Assembly (NCBI GenBank): GCA_947396885.1
Contig: OX377201.1
Coordinates: forward strand, 2,461,879-2,525,878
DNA: 64,000 nt
Direction of reading: 5' to 3'
DNA from: Heligmosomoides polygyrus polygyrus
Lineage: Eukaryota > Nematoda > Chromadorea > Rhabditida > Heligmosomidae
A model generated the notes under the pieces. It was given only the letters and a program-made list of their open reading frames with translations. It had not been told where the DNA came from and searched no databases. Below, piece by piece: positions 1 through 11,529 of this stretch (position 1 is its first letter; each line of letters opens with the position of its first letter). The position numbers and the translations under genes are program-made.

Positions 1-922
1 CTCAAGCCACTTTTAGGCCTCCGAAGACGACGAACGGGTCGAAACGTTAGGCCGCTCAATAAATACTGGTCCACCTAACAACCTCGTTCGGCACAGAAGT
101 AATCGAAACAGTTAGTGTAATCTTTTAAAATAGTGAGTAAACAATGCGAATAAAGGTCATGTGGGATGCGCAATGTATTCCCAGGTAATAGTTGCAAATA
201 ATTATCGATTAGTATTGATCAATTTATCAGAGTAGGGTTCCGTACTATTAAAATATTATTGATACGTATTATCGGCATAGTTTGATTACTGCTTTCTAGG
301 TTGCTAAGATATCTACCCCTTGTTTGAATTGAAGAGATAATCTCATTCTAAAACTATTAGCTACGTCCGAAAATCGATTACTATTGGTAGTCATCAATTA
401 ATGTTGATTTGGCACTTCATTGACTGACTGCGTTCGATTACAAGTCATGAGTCTTTGCTCGAGAAGTCGGCATTATCGATCGATATTGATCGACTTATGG
501 GTACTCTTTAGTTGTAGTGAAATCTGTCCACAGTACACGATCGAGTGATCCCAACTTTTAGCTGTCAACATTGAACAAAAATCGATGATATTAATTATGA
601 TATTAAATATTGATCGATATTGTTTGTATGTTTGACATTAACATTACTTTCGAAGCCTGAACACCAGCCATTAGAATTGAGTAACGCCCACTTCCAACAG
701 CTAAACGAAGGTCTGTCTTACCATCAAGATGTGAAGCCCTGTTACCGGCCATTAATTTGGCGCGGACGGAGGTGCACAAGCTCTTTCATGCTTTGTTGGA
801 CAAGATAACATGCTGAAAGTAATACTAAGTTCAAAAGAGTTCAAAACAATTCGATTGAGAGCATTATCACTGGTATTATTACTATAATTTTTTGCCATTA
901 TTTCGACCATCATATGTTTCAG
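1..922. repeat. ATCGAT-rich non-coding stretch upstream of transporter gene A
   Basis: No gene is supported here. The stretch is AT-rich and carries many copies of ATCGAT, TTGATCGAT and TATTGATC-like words, for example around 200-220, 475-500 and 580-625. The same words dominate the tandem repeats near 32.4-35.1 kb, so this may be decayed satellite-like DNA. The missing first exon(s) of the transporter that starts at 923 should lie here or before the window, but I could not find a convincing one. Confidence 0.4.
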
Positions 923-3900
923 ATGCCCCGATTCGGTCCTAAGAATTTCTTCACCATTGGTTGTGCATCCACGGGTCTTATAGCGATGTCATTTGGGTAG
1001 GTCCGCTCTAGCTGTCCAACATTTTAACGAATTTTCAAAAAGATTAACGTAATATTTTTAGATTCGTTGATCTAATTCTAACCCGCCGAGCTTTTTTCAT
1101 CGCCAGTCTCACCATCCGATGTCTGCAGGGTGTAGGCGAAGCAGCATTCATCACCTCCAGCTTCACCATCAATGCCAACTGCTTTCCGGAGATGCTGTCT
1201 ACTATTCTTGTAAGCTACAACATTAATTAAGTTACAAACCAAAGATCGCTAAAATCGATCGAAACCAAAGACATACGGCGGCCATTAATTTGGCGCCGAC
1301 GGATAGAGGGACGCATGGACACATAGATGCAGAAGGGTGAACTGGTTGCTTTGTATATAGTAAGCCTGCAGGAGTACGCAGTAGGTAAATCTAGATGTCG
1401 CCTCAAACGAGTTCACACCCTCAAAGTGCCGCTCAGATCGCTTTTGTTTTTCGTTTTTATTGATTTTATTCATACTTTAGATCCATTTTTGCTTATTTTT
1501 TTAGATTTTTTAACCTAAAAAAGAATTCGTTCCATTTCAGGGAATCCTACAGACATGCGGCGGTATCGGCTTCTCGATGGGTCCATTTCTGGGCGGCCTT
1601 CTCTACAACATCGGCGGCTTCCGTCTCCCGTTCTACTGCCTCAGTGTGATCTTCTTCGTGATAGCCGTCATCAGTCGATGGCTTATACCCAATGATCAAG
1701 GTGATTTCTGAATTCCTATTCGGTTGGAGTGTGCCATAACTTCGTTTTCTTGGTGCCGTTCTTTTGGTGTCCGTTTTGTCTGAGACATCATATCTCAACC
1801 CTAAACCACTGTCCATCTATCTTCTTTCGAAGATTTGAAGATAATCTCAAGGCATGAAGCCAGAACTGACCTTAGGTTCTTTTTAGGTCTGAGATGATTG
1901 AAGGATAAAGGATTAAGGACTAAGGATAAAGAACGGCGTTACTCAATTCCTCTTGGAATGCGCCACGCATTCCGATTTTAGGGGATGTCGAGAAGGCGAT
2001 TTGAATGTGTATTTGACGATACAACTACTTGCGGTAGCCAGTCGATGAACAAGTCAGCGCTTTATCCTTCACCGGCAAGTCTGCTACCAATTCATCGACC
2101 CCGGAGTGCTGGAAGGCTTGCTTGACCTGGACGGGAACTCCGAACCAAGAATCTGGTGTCAAATGCACGCGACAGCCGGCACCTCCTCCGACTGCGCTAC
2201 TCGCGCCATGATTGAACTAGACCATAAAAGTGTACCAGAAAGTCGAGTGCATGGCGCACTCTCATAGCGAACTCAACACGCAGTTTCTTTCGCCATGGAA
2301 ACCCCTAACGTTCTTGTTTCAGGATTAAGTACCGAAGCTCACAGCACTACTGGATATCGTCAACTGCTTCGGAATCCCACTATTTGGCTGATGATGTTCG
2401 CCTTGTTCAACACGGCTTTGTCAAGCTCGTTCATCAACCCGTCGCTGGCTGGTCACCTAGCGTCGGTAGGTTGCACCTGCAGCTTTGAAAAATTCGAAAA
2501 TTTAATTTTTTTCGATGAACTCCTGTAGTGTAACCCTGTTTCAGTTCCATCTTAGTCCTCCGGTGCTCGGTCTGGTGTTCCTGCTCAGCGGCGTCTGCTA
2601 CAGGTTGGTTGACCAGCCGATCTTGGCCGCGGATTCGAACCTTCATATGGCGCCTCTTGGCTCTGCGCCATATAATCGTCGATTTGCAGCATAACGGCGC
2701 CTCTGAATGGAATGGTCGTCGATCGTTACAAGTGTCATCGTGCAGCGATGCTTGTGGCACCGGTGGCCATCATCATCGCCTTGACGATGACGGGTCCATC
2801 GCCACTTCTTCCACTGAGCAAGTACGTTGATTGGCTTTCTAGAGATGTGCCTCCTCGTTCTGATTGGCGCATTCATTCCAGGAATCTGGCGGTTATCGTC
2901 GTCGGCCAGGTAATCTTCGGTGCTGGCCTCTCCACACTGCAGATCCCGACCTATAGGAACACGCTTGACGCGGCAAAGTTTGTCATTCCTCTCAATTTTT
3001 GATTATTTTGTCATTAATTTAATTAATCTTTTTATGTATATACCATCTTGGATAAAGGATAAAGGATGAGGATAAACGACGGCGTTATTCAATCCTCATT
3101 GGGATGCGCCATGCATTCTGCTTCCACGAGATGTCGTAGAGGCCATGGTGAATGCGTATTTGGCAATGACCTGCGGTGGCCAGTCGATGTACAAATCAAT
3201 GCTTTTTCCTTCCCAGACACGTCTGGTACCAATACACCGACCCCGGAGGGATGGAAGGCTAGGTTGGCCTGGGCGGGAAATCCGAACCGGAAACCTGGTA
3301 TGGGTGCAGACAACAGCCGGCGCCTCCTCTGACTGCGCTGCACGCGCCCTTACCATCTTGGACATTTTTAAAATCAAATTAGACACTTTTCACATCGTTT
3401 ATCGCTATTAATTTGGTTTGAAATCAAAGCGAACTTTTCCAAAACGAAATGAGCTTCTTCTACATTATACCTCACCAAAAAGGTCACAACAAATTTTTGC
3501 ACAAGGAAATTTTTAGTATATCTTTATTTGAAGTTTAAATTCATCCAGTCAGCGAACACAATGTTTGAAATTTTATAAAATTCTAATTTTCTTTTTGGAA
3601 ATATAATGTTCTTCTTCATATAATGTGTCCATCTTTTAGTGTAGAAAGGCGTTCATTTTTTAGTGCCACAAAAAGATTGCGCCATGAGCTCGTTCAGGGC
3701 GCCTCGATTTTGTAATCGATTGATAGCAGAATTGTTGTTCGCATGGAGTTGCCCACGCGTGTAGCGCAGTCGGAGGAGGCGCCGACGGTCGCATGCACCC
3801 GATACCAGGTTCCTGGTTCGGATTTCCCGCCCAGGCCAACCAAGCCTTCCATCCCTCCGGGGTCGGTGAATTGGTACCAGACTTGTCTGGGAAGGATAAG

Positions 3901-5763
3901 GCGCTGACTTGTTCATCGGCTGTCCACCGTAAGTCATTGTATGGCCAAATACGCATTCATATTGCCTCCACGACATCCCGTAGAAGTAGAATGCGCTGGC
4001 GCATCCCAAAAGGGATTGAGTAACGCCGTCCTTTATCCTTTATCCTTTATGTGAGCAGCATTTACACTATCAATCAAATAAAAATCGCTCAGAGCTTTTC
4101 GAGTGCCTTCCGCAATCTGGTTTTTAATGCACTCAATGATTGCTCCCTTGTTGCGCTTTAAAGAAAAATTCAATTCATTATTTTTTTTCAAAAAATAAAA
4201 TTTTTATAAAATTACCACACTCATTCGGGCAGCTGTACTAAAAAAATTCTAAGAGTGTTATACCAAGTTTTTTTTTAACAAAAAATTGTTCTAACCATCC
4301 TAATAAGTCTGTGGTTTAACCCATCTGAAGGTCATTTCGATTAGGAAGACGATGCATTTGATTTAAAAAATTTTAGGCTTAGTCCTGGTTTATAGTTTTA
4401 GCTGCGCGACGCGGCACCATAGTCGGAAGAGATATCGACCGGGTGGCGCGAAAAATCGATATCTGTGGCGACCTTCACCCCGCGTCGCGTGGCGGCACAA
4501 GTATAAACCAGGCCTTAGGCTTAGAAGAGTGTCCATTTTGACGAGAAAAATGTCCAATTCGATTTGGAAATTGCCCAGTTTGTTTTGAAAAGTGTACAGT
4601 TGTTGAGATCCTAGTTGGTTGTTCACAAACGCCACTATTAATGTTCAGAGAACAAGGCTTCGAAGACAGCACCGCGACCTATGGACTGATCTCTGGGCTG
4701 GTAGAAGCCACGTATTCCATGGGGTAAGCCTACCGACGCGATTTTCTTTTGTAGACCATCTGTCGGTAAACGACTTATAATTTTAGAGCGTTCATCGGGC
4801 CGACAGCCGGTGGTTTTATCGAGCAGTATTACGGCTTCGCCTGGACCATCACCGTGATCTCTGGATTTCATTTATGCTTCGTAAGTTTTTCTTGCTTATT
4901 TTAGAAGCGGTAGGCAGCCGTTTAAGCATTCTAATCAGATTTATTGAACTAGTTTGAAGTTCTGCAGAGAAGGTCACTATTAGCACGGACATCCTATGTC
5001 ATGTTGTTCAAGGAGAACGTTCTAGGCGGGATTTATAGTTCAGTCGCCAAGCAGTGCGACTCTGAGGCCCATGGTATAGGACTTGTTCTGGCCTATGTTG
5101 TACTTTCGGCGACGCGTCGGCGACGCTGTGTTGCGCGGGTTGCTACGCACTAGGATCCCGCGTAACACTGTCGCCAACGTCGCCGAAGTATAACATAGAC
5201 CTTAATGTGTACGCGGCGCGCGACGCGATGCATGTGTATTGGCCAAATTGATCGAGCGACGCGATTGATTTCACGTAGCGCGCCGGCGACGGGCTCGGGG
5301 CAACCGTCAATGATGCGTCTTCGCTGCAGTGGCGGACGGAACAGTGCGTGTCGCGGTTGTGAGTTGTCGCACCGTCGCTCCCGCGATGCGTCGCAGAGGG
5401 GTGTTATACCTCGGTGTGGCGGAAGAGAAACATAGTCCCACTCTACGGCCGTCGCTGCCCATCGTGCACTATTTTTGCAGTTGTTTCGACCGCGCTTCGC
5501 GAGGCATCGCCGTCGCTGTGCAGTTGCGCGTCGCTGCGGTGGACAGAGGTATACCATAGACCTAAGAGAGCATGAATATTAATTAGGTATGCTGGCAATC
5601 GATATCACTATGGTCACTCGACGACTGAAGTATAAATCCCGCATTAGGCGCTGTGATATTCCGAAAAATGTTCTACTGCTTGCAGCTCGTTGTCTACTCC
5701 ACCGTATACGTGTACAAACGATGCCGTACAAAGTCACTGGACGACGACGAACTGAATGTGTGA
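923..5763 (+). CDS. MFS transporter, SLC18B1-like, gene A (5' end missing)
   Basis: Multi-exon gene for a membrane transporter of the major facilitator superfamily. Exons read from splice sites and frame: 923-996, 1062-1209, 1541-1700, 2323-2465, 2545-2603, 2690-2821, 2882-2977, 4649-4723, 4787-4880 and 5686-5763 (stop TGA). Together they give 352 residues in one continuous frame. Visible motifs are RCLQGVGEAAF in the second listed exon, the antiporter-type motif GFSMGPFLGG in the third (motif C of drug/amine antiporters), and a second GPTAGG motif near the C-terminus. The tail KSLDDDELNV is short and acidic. The pattern resembles SLC18B1-type transporters, which move amines across vesicle membranes by proton exchange; the substrate here is inference. 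An exon equivalent to 21234-21329 of gene B, and the start codon, are not seen. Three introns contain SINE or MITE insertions. The coding frame has no stop or frameshift, so the gene looks functional. Confidence 0.8.
1903..2207 (-). mobile_element. tRNA-derived SINE, full length, in intron 3 of gene A
   Basis: Complete copy in antisense to the gene. It starts in this orientation with the reverse complement of the TTTATCC tail and ends with the tRNA-like head. It is flanked by the direct repeat ATGATTGAA (1894-1902 and 2208-2216), a 9-bp target-site duplication that fixes the element ends. Confidence 0.85.
3053..3350 (-). mobile_element. tRNA-derived SINE, full length, in intron 7 of gene A
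   Basis: Complete antisense copy of 298 bp bounded by a 12-bp direct repeat TACCATCTTGGA (3041-3052 and 3351-3362). The duplicated target lies at the end of the older GTGTCC foldback element, which shows the order of insertion. Confidence 0.88.
3756..4050 (+). mobile_element. tRNA-derived SINE, full length, sense, intron 7 of gene A
   Basis: One of the best preserved copies. The A box GTAGCGCAGTCGGAGG lies at about 3760-3777, the B box GGTTCGGATTT at about 3814-3825, and the 3' end is CCTTTATCCTTTATCCTTT. No clear target duplication is visible. It lies about 400 bp from the antisense copy at 3053-3350, so the two could form an inverted-repeat RNA hairpin in the intron. Confidence 0.85.
4382..4514. 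mobile_element. Harbinger-like MITE in intron 7 of gene A
   Basis: Inverted ends GTCCTGGTTTATAG and TATAAACCAGGCC are flanked on both sides by TTA (4379-4381 and 4515-4517). A TWA duplication with GG-C-rich ends and no coding capacity fits a PIF/Harbinger (Tourist-like) MITE. The body is largely self-complementary. Confidence 0.65.
5025..5642. mobile_element. Composite foldback MITE in the last intron of gene A
   Basis: Outer inverted ends GCGGGATTTATAGTTCAGTCG-type (from 5026) and CGACTGAAGTATAAATCCCGC-type (to about 5642) enclose another inverted pair (GGTATAGG near 5074 / GGTATACC near 5549) and a further complete MITE at 5090-5201. The interior is rich in CGACGCG words. This is a nest of GTATAAA-ended elements inserted into one another, with no ORF of note. 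Confidence 0.55.
5090..5201. mobile_element. Short nested GTATAA-type MITE
   Basis: Inverted ends GGCCTATGTTGTACTTTCGG and CCGAAGTATAACATAGACC lie only about 110 bp apart, and the arms continue almost to the centre. The element lies inside the composite at 5025-5642. Confidence 0.5.
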
Positions 5764-6049
5764 CTTCGTCTCATTGTTGCTCAAAATGTATTAAAATCCT
5801 ATAAAGATCGTTTATTTGTGTGAGACAGAATACGAAGACAACAAGTACATAAAATGAGGATGCTAAATGGGTGTCATATCATAAACTGCCAGCTAGAGGT
5901 AATGCCCGGTTCCAGCCATCTGAAGCTTTTGATAAAAATTTTATTTTTAGGGAAAGATCACAAAACAAATTTCGTTTTGAAGCGCACGATGCAAATAATC
6001 ACTTCAAAAGCAAATCGAAAGGCAGATGGTCGCAATTATTTATTAGATC

Positions 6050-7266
6050 GTTACCAAAGTTCTGGCTTTTTACCTCTAATTTCAAATGTAAATATCTCGG
6101 CTCAACATAACTTTATTATTCGAAATAAGAACCATTACCATCTACACATTTTTACCAAGATTCTAGTTTATTTGTTCCAGTAGTAGCTTAAAACTCTGGA
6201 GATCTAGAAGCGATGAATTCTTCTTCGAGAGCAGGTTCTGCACTATGCCGGTTCCCGAAGTATTTTCCGCGATCCGCGAAAGAAGCCGTCGAGATGTTTG
6301 AAAAAGTAAAAGTCTGTAGGCGATAGGTCGGGCGAACGAGGTGGATGCTCGACAGTTTCGTATCCCAAAGAATGGAGCTTCTGCCTGGTGGTCATCGACA
6401 CGTGCAGCCTAGCGTTGTCGCGCAAAAGTATTGGACCCCTTCCGTAGATCAGCGCTGGGTAGATTTACTGGAGCTTCTTGTGTACCTCGTTCGGCTGTTG
6501 ACAGTGCTTTTCCGCCGTAATTTTTCGCCAGGTTTGAGAACGTGGATTAAACCGGTTGTGTGGGCTTTCTTGCCTCTGACACAAAATTATTTGAGAATCC
6601 GTTTATTCGTAATTGTACAACTGAAAGAGGGCGCCAGAGCGGAGGAACTCAACAAGGCTGAGACCGCGAGGGCGGTCCTTCTAGAATACAAAGGAGACGT
6701 TGTGTACTTTCTGTTTTCAACGAGGAAGACACTGTAGGTGAACTGTAAATGCACTATTTTTTGCCTTGTTTGAGGTCTCGCGGGTGAGAAACTCATGAAA
6801 AAGTGGCGGCAGCTAAAGCTCCGCGACACTGGTGACGCTCCACCAAACCGTCATCATTACCTTCTCCTTGACTTTGGACATACTCGGCTTTGGGCAGTGT
6901 TTAGGCGCTTCGTCAATATCCAATCATTGAGCACTTCATCATCGATTGTCGTAGGCGATCCATTTTTTGTCACACGTCACAATTCGTTAGAGAAACGGGT
7001 CGTTCTTGTTGCGCAGAAAGAGCGCTGGAGATACTTACAAATGGCGTGCTCTCCGACTCTCGGTTAAATCGTGCGGCACCCACTTGTTCAGGTTCTTTCT
7101 CTTCCCCATCTTCCGCATATGGATGCAAACTGATACTCCTAATTCAGAAGCCAACTCCTGAAGAGTTGCTCGTGGATTCGCTTCAACTAGCGTCTTCCAC
7201 TGGTGATCGTCAATTTTCGAAGGTCGCACGCTGCTTGGTGATCTTCGAGTTCCTCTTCTCCATTTC
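6050..7266 (-). pseudogene. Mariner transposase relic (DDxD type)
   Basis: Read on the minus strand, pieces in different frames match mariner transposase: KIDDHQWKTLVEANPRATLQ (helix-turn-helix region, about 7229-7150), KWVPHDLTE, then the catalytic stretch around CDxKWIAYDNR (about 6960-6990) and RDNARLHVSMTTRQKLHSLG followed by SPDLSPTDFYFFKHL (6425-6270). Frames are broken in several places. The 5' end is cut off near 7266 by another element. The 3' flank resembles the 3' flank of the better preserved mariner at 16.7 kb. Confidence 0.75.
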
Positions 7267-7272
7267 GGAATC

Positions 7273-7749
7273 TGGGACCGGATTCATACGCAACTTTAAC
7301 GGAGTATTGTAAGCTTACCAAGCAATATGGTGAGCAATAAGACGCGTTATCTAGGTTTTCAACGCGGCTTATCACTCACCATATCGCTTGGTAAAAGGAT
7401 AAAGGATAAAGGACGGCGCTACTCAATCCCTTTTGGGATGCGCCAGCGCATTCTACTTTGACAGGACGTCGTGGAGGCAATATGAATGCGTATTTGGCCA
7501 CACAATGACTTGCAGTGGCCAGTGAACAAGTCAGCGCGTTACCCTTCCCAGACACGTCTGCTACCAATTCACCGACTCCGAAGGGATGGAAGGCTTGGTT
7601 GGTCTGGGCGGAAAATCCGAACCAGGAACCTGGTATCGGGTGCACGCGACCGTCGGCGCCTCCTCCGACTGCGCTACACGCGCCCTATCGCTTGAAAGCT
7701 TACAATTCTCCGTTAAAGTTACGTAAGTCGTTGATGAATCCGGCCCCTG
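7273..7749. mobile_element. CCGGATTCATCAACG-ended TIR element carrying a SINE
   Basis: Long inverted ends: GGGACCGGATTCATACGCAA at 7274 and, at the other side, TTGATGAATCCGGCCCC to about 7748. Both continue inward through ACTTTAACGGAG and TTGTAAGCTT. An inner inverted pair TACCAAGC / GCTTGGTA (7317 and 7386) forms a second hairpin. A SINE (7391-7685) has inserted into it. Related copies lie at 46268-46613 and 61151-61553. Confidence 0.6.
7391..7685 (-). mobile_element. tRNA-derived SINE, full length, nested in a TIR element
   Basis: Complete antisense copy of 295 bp flanked by the 9-bp direct repeat TATCGCTTG (7382-7390 and 7686-7694). It inserted after the surrounding CCGGATTCATC-type element, because the duplicated target is that element's own sequence. 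Confidence 0.87.
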
Positions 7750-7929
7750 CTGAACCACCGCTCCACCGTGCGTACGCAAGTAGTCTCCGGCCCAAATGCG
7801 GTGTTGTGTATACATCGTACACACCCGTGTTACTCCACGCTAACAAAATTTTTGCTGCCAGTCACATAAAAATGGCTGCCATCTAGTATAGCGCACTAAT
7901 ACTACACTGAATGATTGCTGCCTTCCTAC

Positions 7930-8320
7930 GCTTTAAAATATTAGGTCATTGCATATGAAATGGCCGATTTTGACAGAGAACTTTGACAAATCATAACTTT
8001 GCTTAGAGGCAATTTTATAAGCGCCATTACAATTAATGCACTTTTCCCAACGCGACAATAGCTTAGACGTTCCATCGTTGTGAAAATCAGAACTACGAGA
8101 ATTAATAAAACATAAAAAGTCATTTTCGACGTCATTTTGGTTTCTGAGTTTTCATCTTTTACTTATTCCAACTGCTTGACTAATAACAGTCGGTAGGAGA
8201 CATATCTGGTGAATATTCTGGATGTGGCAGAGTTTCGTATCCAAACTCATCCAGTTTTTGGGCAACAATTTTTGAAATTGGGCCTCCTTAATTACATTGG
8301 ACTGGCGACCTCCATCTTCT
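7930..8320 (-). pseudogene. Very old mariner transposase fossil
   Basis: On the minus strand around 8290-8200 the reading KLDEFGYETLPHPEYSPD followed by MSPTDC matches the block around the third catalytic aspartate of mariner transposases (usual form YSPDLSPTDY). Surrounding reading frames are destroyed. The limits are uncertain and no terminal repeats are visible. Confidence 0.5.
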
Positions 8321-8459
8321 GTTTTTTCACTCGGTATCCAATTTTTATGACAGAAGACTGCTGTATCGTTTGCTAGTGAGCTTATTTCATTAGACCTTCT
8401 TTTAGTTTTTGAAACACCTCGACAGACGTTGTTTTGACGGAGACCGTTAGCAATCAAAA

Positions 8460-9075
8460 TTATTGAGCATTGAGAAGCAACAAATAATACTAATCAAATG
8501 CCTCTTGTAGAAAACGTGGTTGGTTATATAAATAGAATAAAATCAGCTACAAATCGTTATGCAAAATTATTCAAATCTCACAGTTTTTTAACAGTTTAAA
8601 ATTCAATGCCGCAACAATCAAATAGAATTAGATAGGATTAGTTTATTATTTATTATTTATTTAAATGGACCCATATGGGTGTGCCAATTTAATGCTTTTT
8701 GTAGAACACGAGCAATACTAAGAAAAACAAGGGAAAGAACTCAATAGTCAGATTTATCAAAACGGGGGCGCTGAGAAAAAGGAAGCTCACAATCAGTGAG
8801 GCTGCGCGGCAAGGGGAGGAAGCCAGAAGAAAAGGAGGACAAACAACCCACATGCAAAATGCTTCCATAAAGTGTAAAATGTTTTATATTAATTTGGCCA
8901 TAGTTTGTATGAAGTCAAATTGCAAGATACCTGAAGGAGGTACGTGCAATACTGCTACTTAGTGCCAACGAATATGACTATCACATGCCAGTTGCTTGCT
9001 TGTGCATCAGAATATGTGCCCGATAGTAGCACACGGCAGAACTGGTGGTGCTTTTGATAGCCAGCCTGAGGCACT
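8460..9075. other. Intergenic, nothing recognised
   Basis: No gene, RNA or classified repeat is supported. The stretch around 8640-8700 is AT-rich (TTATTATTTATTATTTATTT); the rest has no feature I can identify. Confidence 0.4.
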
Positions 9076-10690
9076 GGAAGGATGTACCAATGAGTAAGTG
9101 AATGTCAAGGAAATTCTAGTGCTCCAGAATTCAATGTAGAACCACGGCAAGGTGTCTAATTTTTGGAGCAAAGTAGGTAGAATATAAAACTAGTGGATGG
9201 TAAGCCAACCAAAGCTCAGCACCCCCACCAGCGCTCACGCCACCAACAGCATCGCCCTCACGCTCTCTGCCTCAGGAGTTGGATACAATACCGTGAAACG
9301 AAACGGGAAAACAACACAATGCACTCGGAGAGGGAGGCATTTCATTTGAGCAGAAGCAACCATCGTCATTTGAGGTCCATTACTACATATACGATCTAGG
9401 TACCACTTAAGATAAATGAATTTCTCATAACGCAACGAGGAGAGAGGCAAAATGGGCACAGACATGAGTAGCTTACTAAAGATAAGAACATCTCCATTTG
9501 TGACTTCTGCAACTCACCCTTGAGTGATATCAGCTATCACTGAACAGCCCTAAGCAACTGAGTCCAAACACAGCCCGAATCTGAAGCGGGTCAGTATATA
9601 CTTGGTAGATTGAGAATTCAAACCGTTGCAGTCGCAAAACTATACCCAAATTCACTCGAAGTTTTATAATTCTTCAACAACATAAACTCAACATCACAAC
9701 ATTCACAAACAAAAGACGACAACAACCAGATCAATGACAACCATACACTTAACATGTTTCGTTTCGCCTCTATCTTCTTACAAACCATGTTTACAATTAG
9801 TTATTCCGAGGCTCTTCAGTGAAGAAGGTATCTAATTAATTTAGTTGCTAGTACAATATTAGGTTATAAAGTCATTTTAATATATATTTGGAAGGATCTT
9901 GCAATGAGTAAGTGAATATCAAGGAAATTCTAGTGCTCCAGACTTCAATGTAAAACCACTGCAAGGTGTCTAATTTTTGGAACAAAGTAGGTAGAACATA
10001 AAACTAGTGGATGGTAAGCCAACCAAAGCTCAGCACCCCCACCAGCGCTCACGCCACCAATAGCATCGCCATCATGCTCTCAGCCTCCAGAGTTGGATAC
10101 AATACCGTAGAAGAAAACAACACAATGCACACGGAGAGGGAGCCATTTCATTTGAGCAGGAGCAACCATCGTCATTTGAGGTCCATTACTACATATACGA
10201 TCTAGGTACCACTTAAGCTAAATGAATTTCTCATAACGCAACAAGAAGAGAGGCAAAATGGACACAGACATGAGTAGCTTACTGAAGGTAAGAACACCTC
10301 CATTTGTGACTTCTGCAACTCACCCTTGAATGATATCAGCTATCACTGAACAGCCCTAAGCAACTGAGTCCAAACACAGCCCGAGCCTGAAGCGGGTCAG
10401 TATATACTTGGTAGATTGAGAATTCAAACCGTTGCAGTCGCAAAACTATACCCAAATTCACTCGAAGTTTTATAATTCTTCAACAACATAAACTCAACAT
10501 CACAACATTCACAAACAAAAGACGACAACAACCAGAACAATGACAACCATACACTTAACATGTTTTGTTTCGCCTCTATCTTCTTACAAACCATGTTTAC
10601 AATTAGTTATTCCGAGGCTGTTCAGTGGAGAAGGTATCTAATTAATTTAGTTGCTAGTACAATATTAGGTTATAAAGGCATTTTAATACA
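9076..10690 (+). repeat. 814-bp tandem duplication (two near-identical units)
   Basis: Two direct copies follow one another: unit 1 from 9076 (GGAAGGATGTACCAATGAG) to 9889 and unit 2 from 9890 (GGAAGGATCTTGCAATGAG) to about 10690. They differ by a few percent and by small indels (for example around 9290 / 10105). Short ORFs of 64-68 codons appear at the same place in both but are not convincing proteins. The unit could be a tandem segmental duplication or a pair of long terminal repeats without an internal region; no other copy was noticed in the window. Confidence 0.8.
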
Positions 10691-11364
10691 ATAGTGGATT
10701 TGAATTCAGGACTGTTTACGTCTCTTTTGAATAAATGCATAATAGTTTTTTCACAGATGGGACGGCAAAGCGTTCGACGTTCGTACAGCTGTTGCTGGGT
10801 GAGCGCACGTGAAAAACTCCACCGCTCCGTTCCGAAACTTTTGCCTGCAATCTTTGACCGATCATTGCATGTCCGCAGTCAAAGTCCTCGGTCAGGTAGC
10901 CGAGACTTTCTCCGTCTTTCCAACGATTGCATCTCTGTCGGCTTCTAGTCGACGCTGGAAGAGCAGAAGTTCAACGAAATTGTCTCTGTCGTCTTCGTCA
11001 AGCCTTGTGATTCATGGAAATGTCGTGTTGTCGTTCCAACCTGATCTGCGTTCCCCTTGACTAATGATTGATTTCTTTTTGGAAGTTCGTACGTACGTCG
11101 CATTCCAAATGGGTTTTGTAAAGCAGCGAATTTCTAACGGCATGTTTTGACAAAGCCATAGTGTGGTGATTCAGTGTATATCATTGATATACACCATAGG
11201 AAGAAAAGTTACTACGCAGCACAGTGCACGAATCGGGATGTGGATGTTTCTGCGCTTCAGATTTGCTATATCTCAAGCCACCCCAAAGCCTTATGAGGAC
11301 ACCTCACTTCTAGATACTCAGTGTATTAGCTTTTGCTTGTTTATATTTTTTGCATATGTTATGT
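10691..11364. other. Intergenic, only weak ORFs
   Basis: Overlapping reading frames of about 83 codons lie at 10694-11060. A splice-acceptor-like tract TTTTTTCACAG followed by ATGGGACGGC is seen near 10750, with a possible donor GTGAGC near 10799. No family is recognised and no conserved motif is visible, so no gene is called. Confidence 0.3.
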
Positions 11365-11405
11365 TATTTGTTGTTATAGGATGTTTTGTTGCGATCAAAA
11401 CTCTT

Positions 11406-11476
11406 GCACCAGGCAGGATTCGAGCCCGCATCTTCTGCTTTCCGGGCAGCGATGTTCGTCTTTACGCCACCGGCCC
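11406..11476 (-). tRNA. tRNA-like segment (probable pseudo-tRNA), left arm
   Basis: Read on the minus strand it shows GCGTAAAGACGAACATCGC (A-box region), an anticodon-like hairpin with loop CCGGAAA, and a B box GGGCTCGAATCC. The first acceptor pairs are lost compared with the right arm. Position 33 is C instead of the near-universal U. A functional tRNA is unlikely. Confidence 0.4.
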
Positions 11477-11529
11477 TGTTTGACCGCACATTCCCGTATC
11501 ACGGGTGGGTGCTGACAGACCTTCAAACA

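Larger units (their letters stand above)
3041..4625. mobile_element. Foldback element, GTGTCC family, broken by two SINEs and a MITE
   Basis: Inverted ends of this family are recognisable at about 3041-3480 (words such as AAATCAAATTAGACAC) and 4520-4620 (GTGTCCATTTTGACG, GTCCAATTCGATTTGG). Inner parts match the copies at 19.9 kb and 62.2 kb, including the words ATTGCGCCATG and CAATCAAATAAAAATCGC. Two SINEs and one Harbinger-like MITE have inserted into it, so it is the oldest layer of this intron of gene A. Confidence 0.55.

Noticed and set aside
3056..3411. Overlapping ORFs of 84-98 codons repeated in many places (for example 3066-3332, 3660-3956, 12687-12935, 53747-54028)
   Set aside because: All are readings of the SINE body. 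The same peptide words (IHRPRRDGRLGWPG, HPSGVGELVPDLSG) recur wherever a SINE lies, in both orientations, so they are repeat shadows and not genes.
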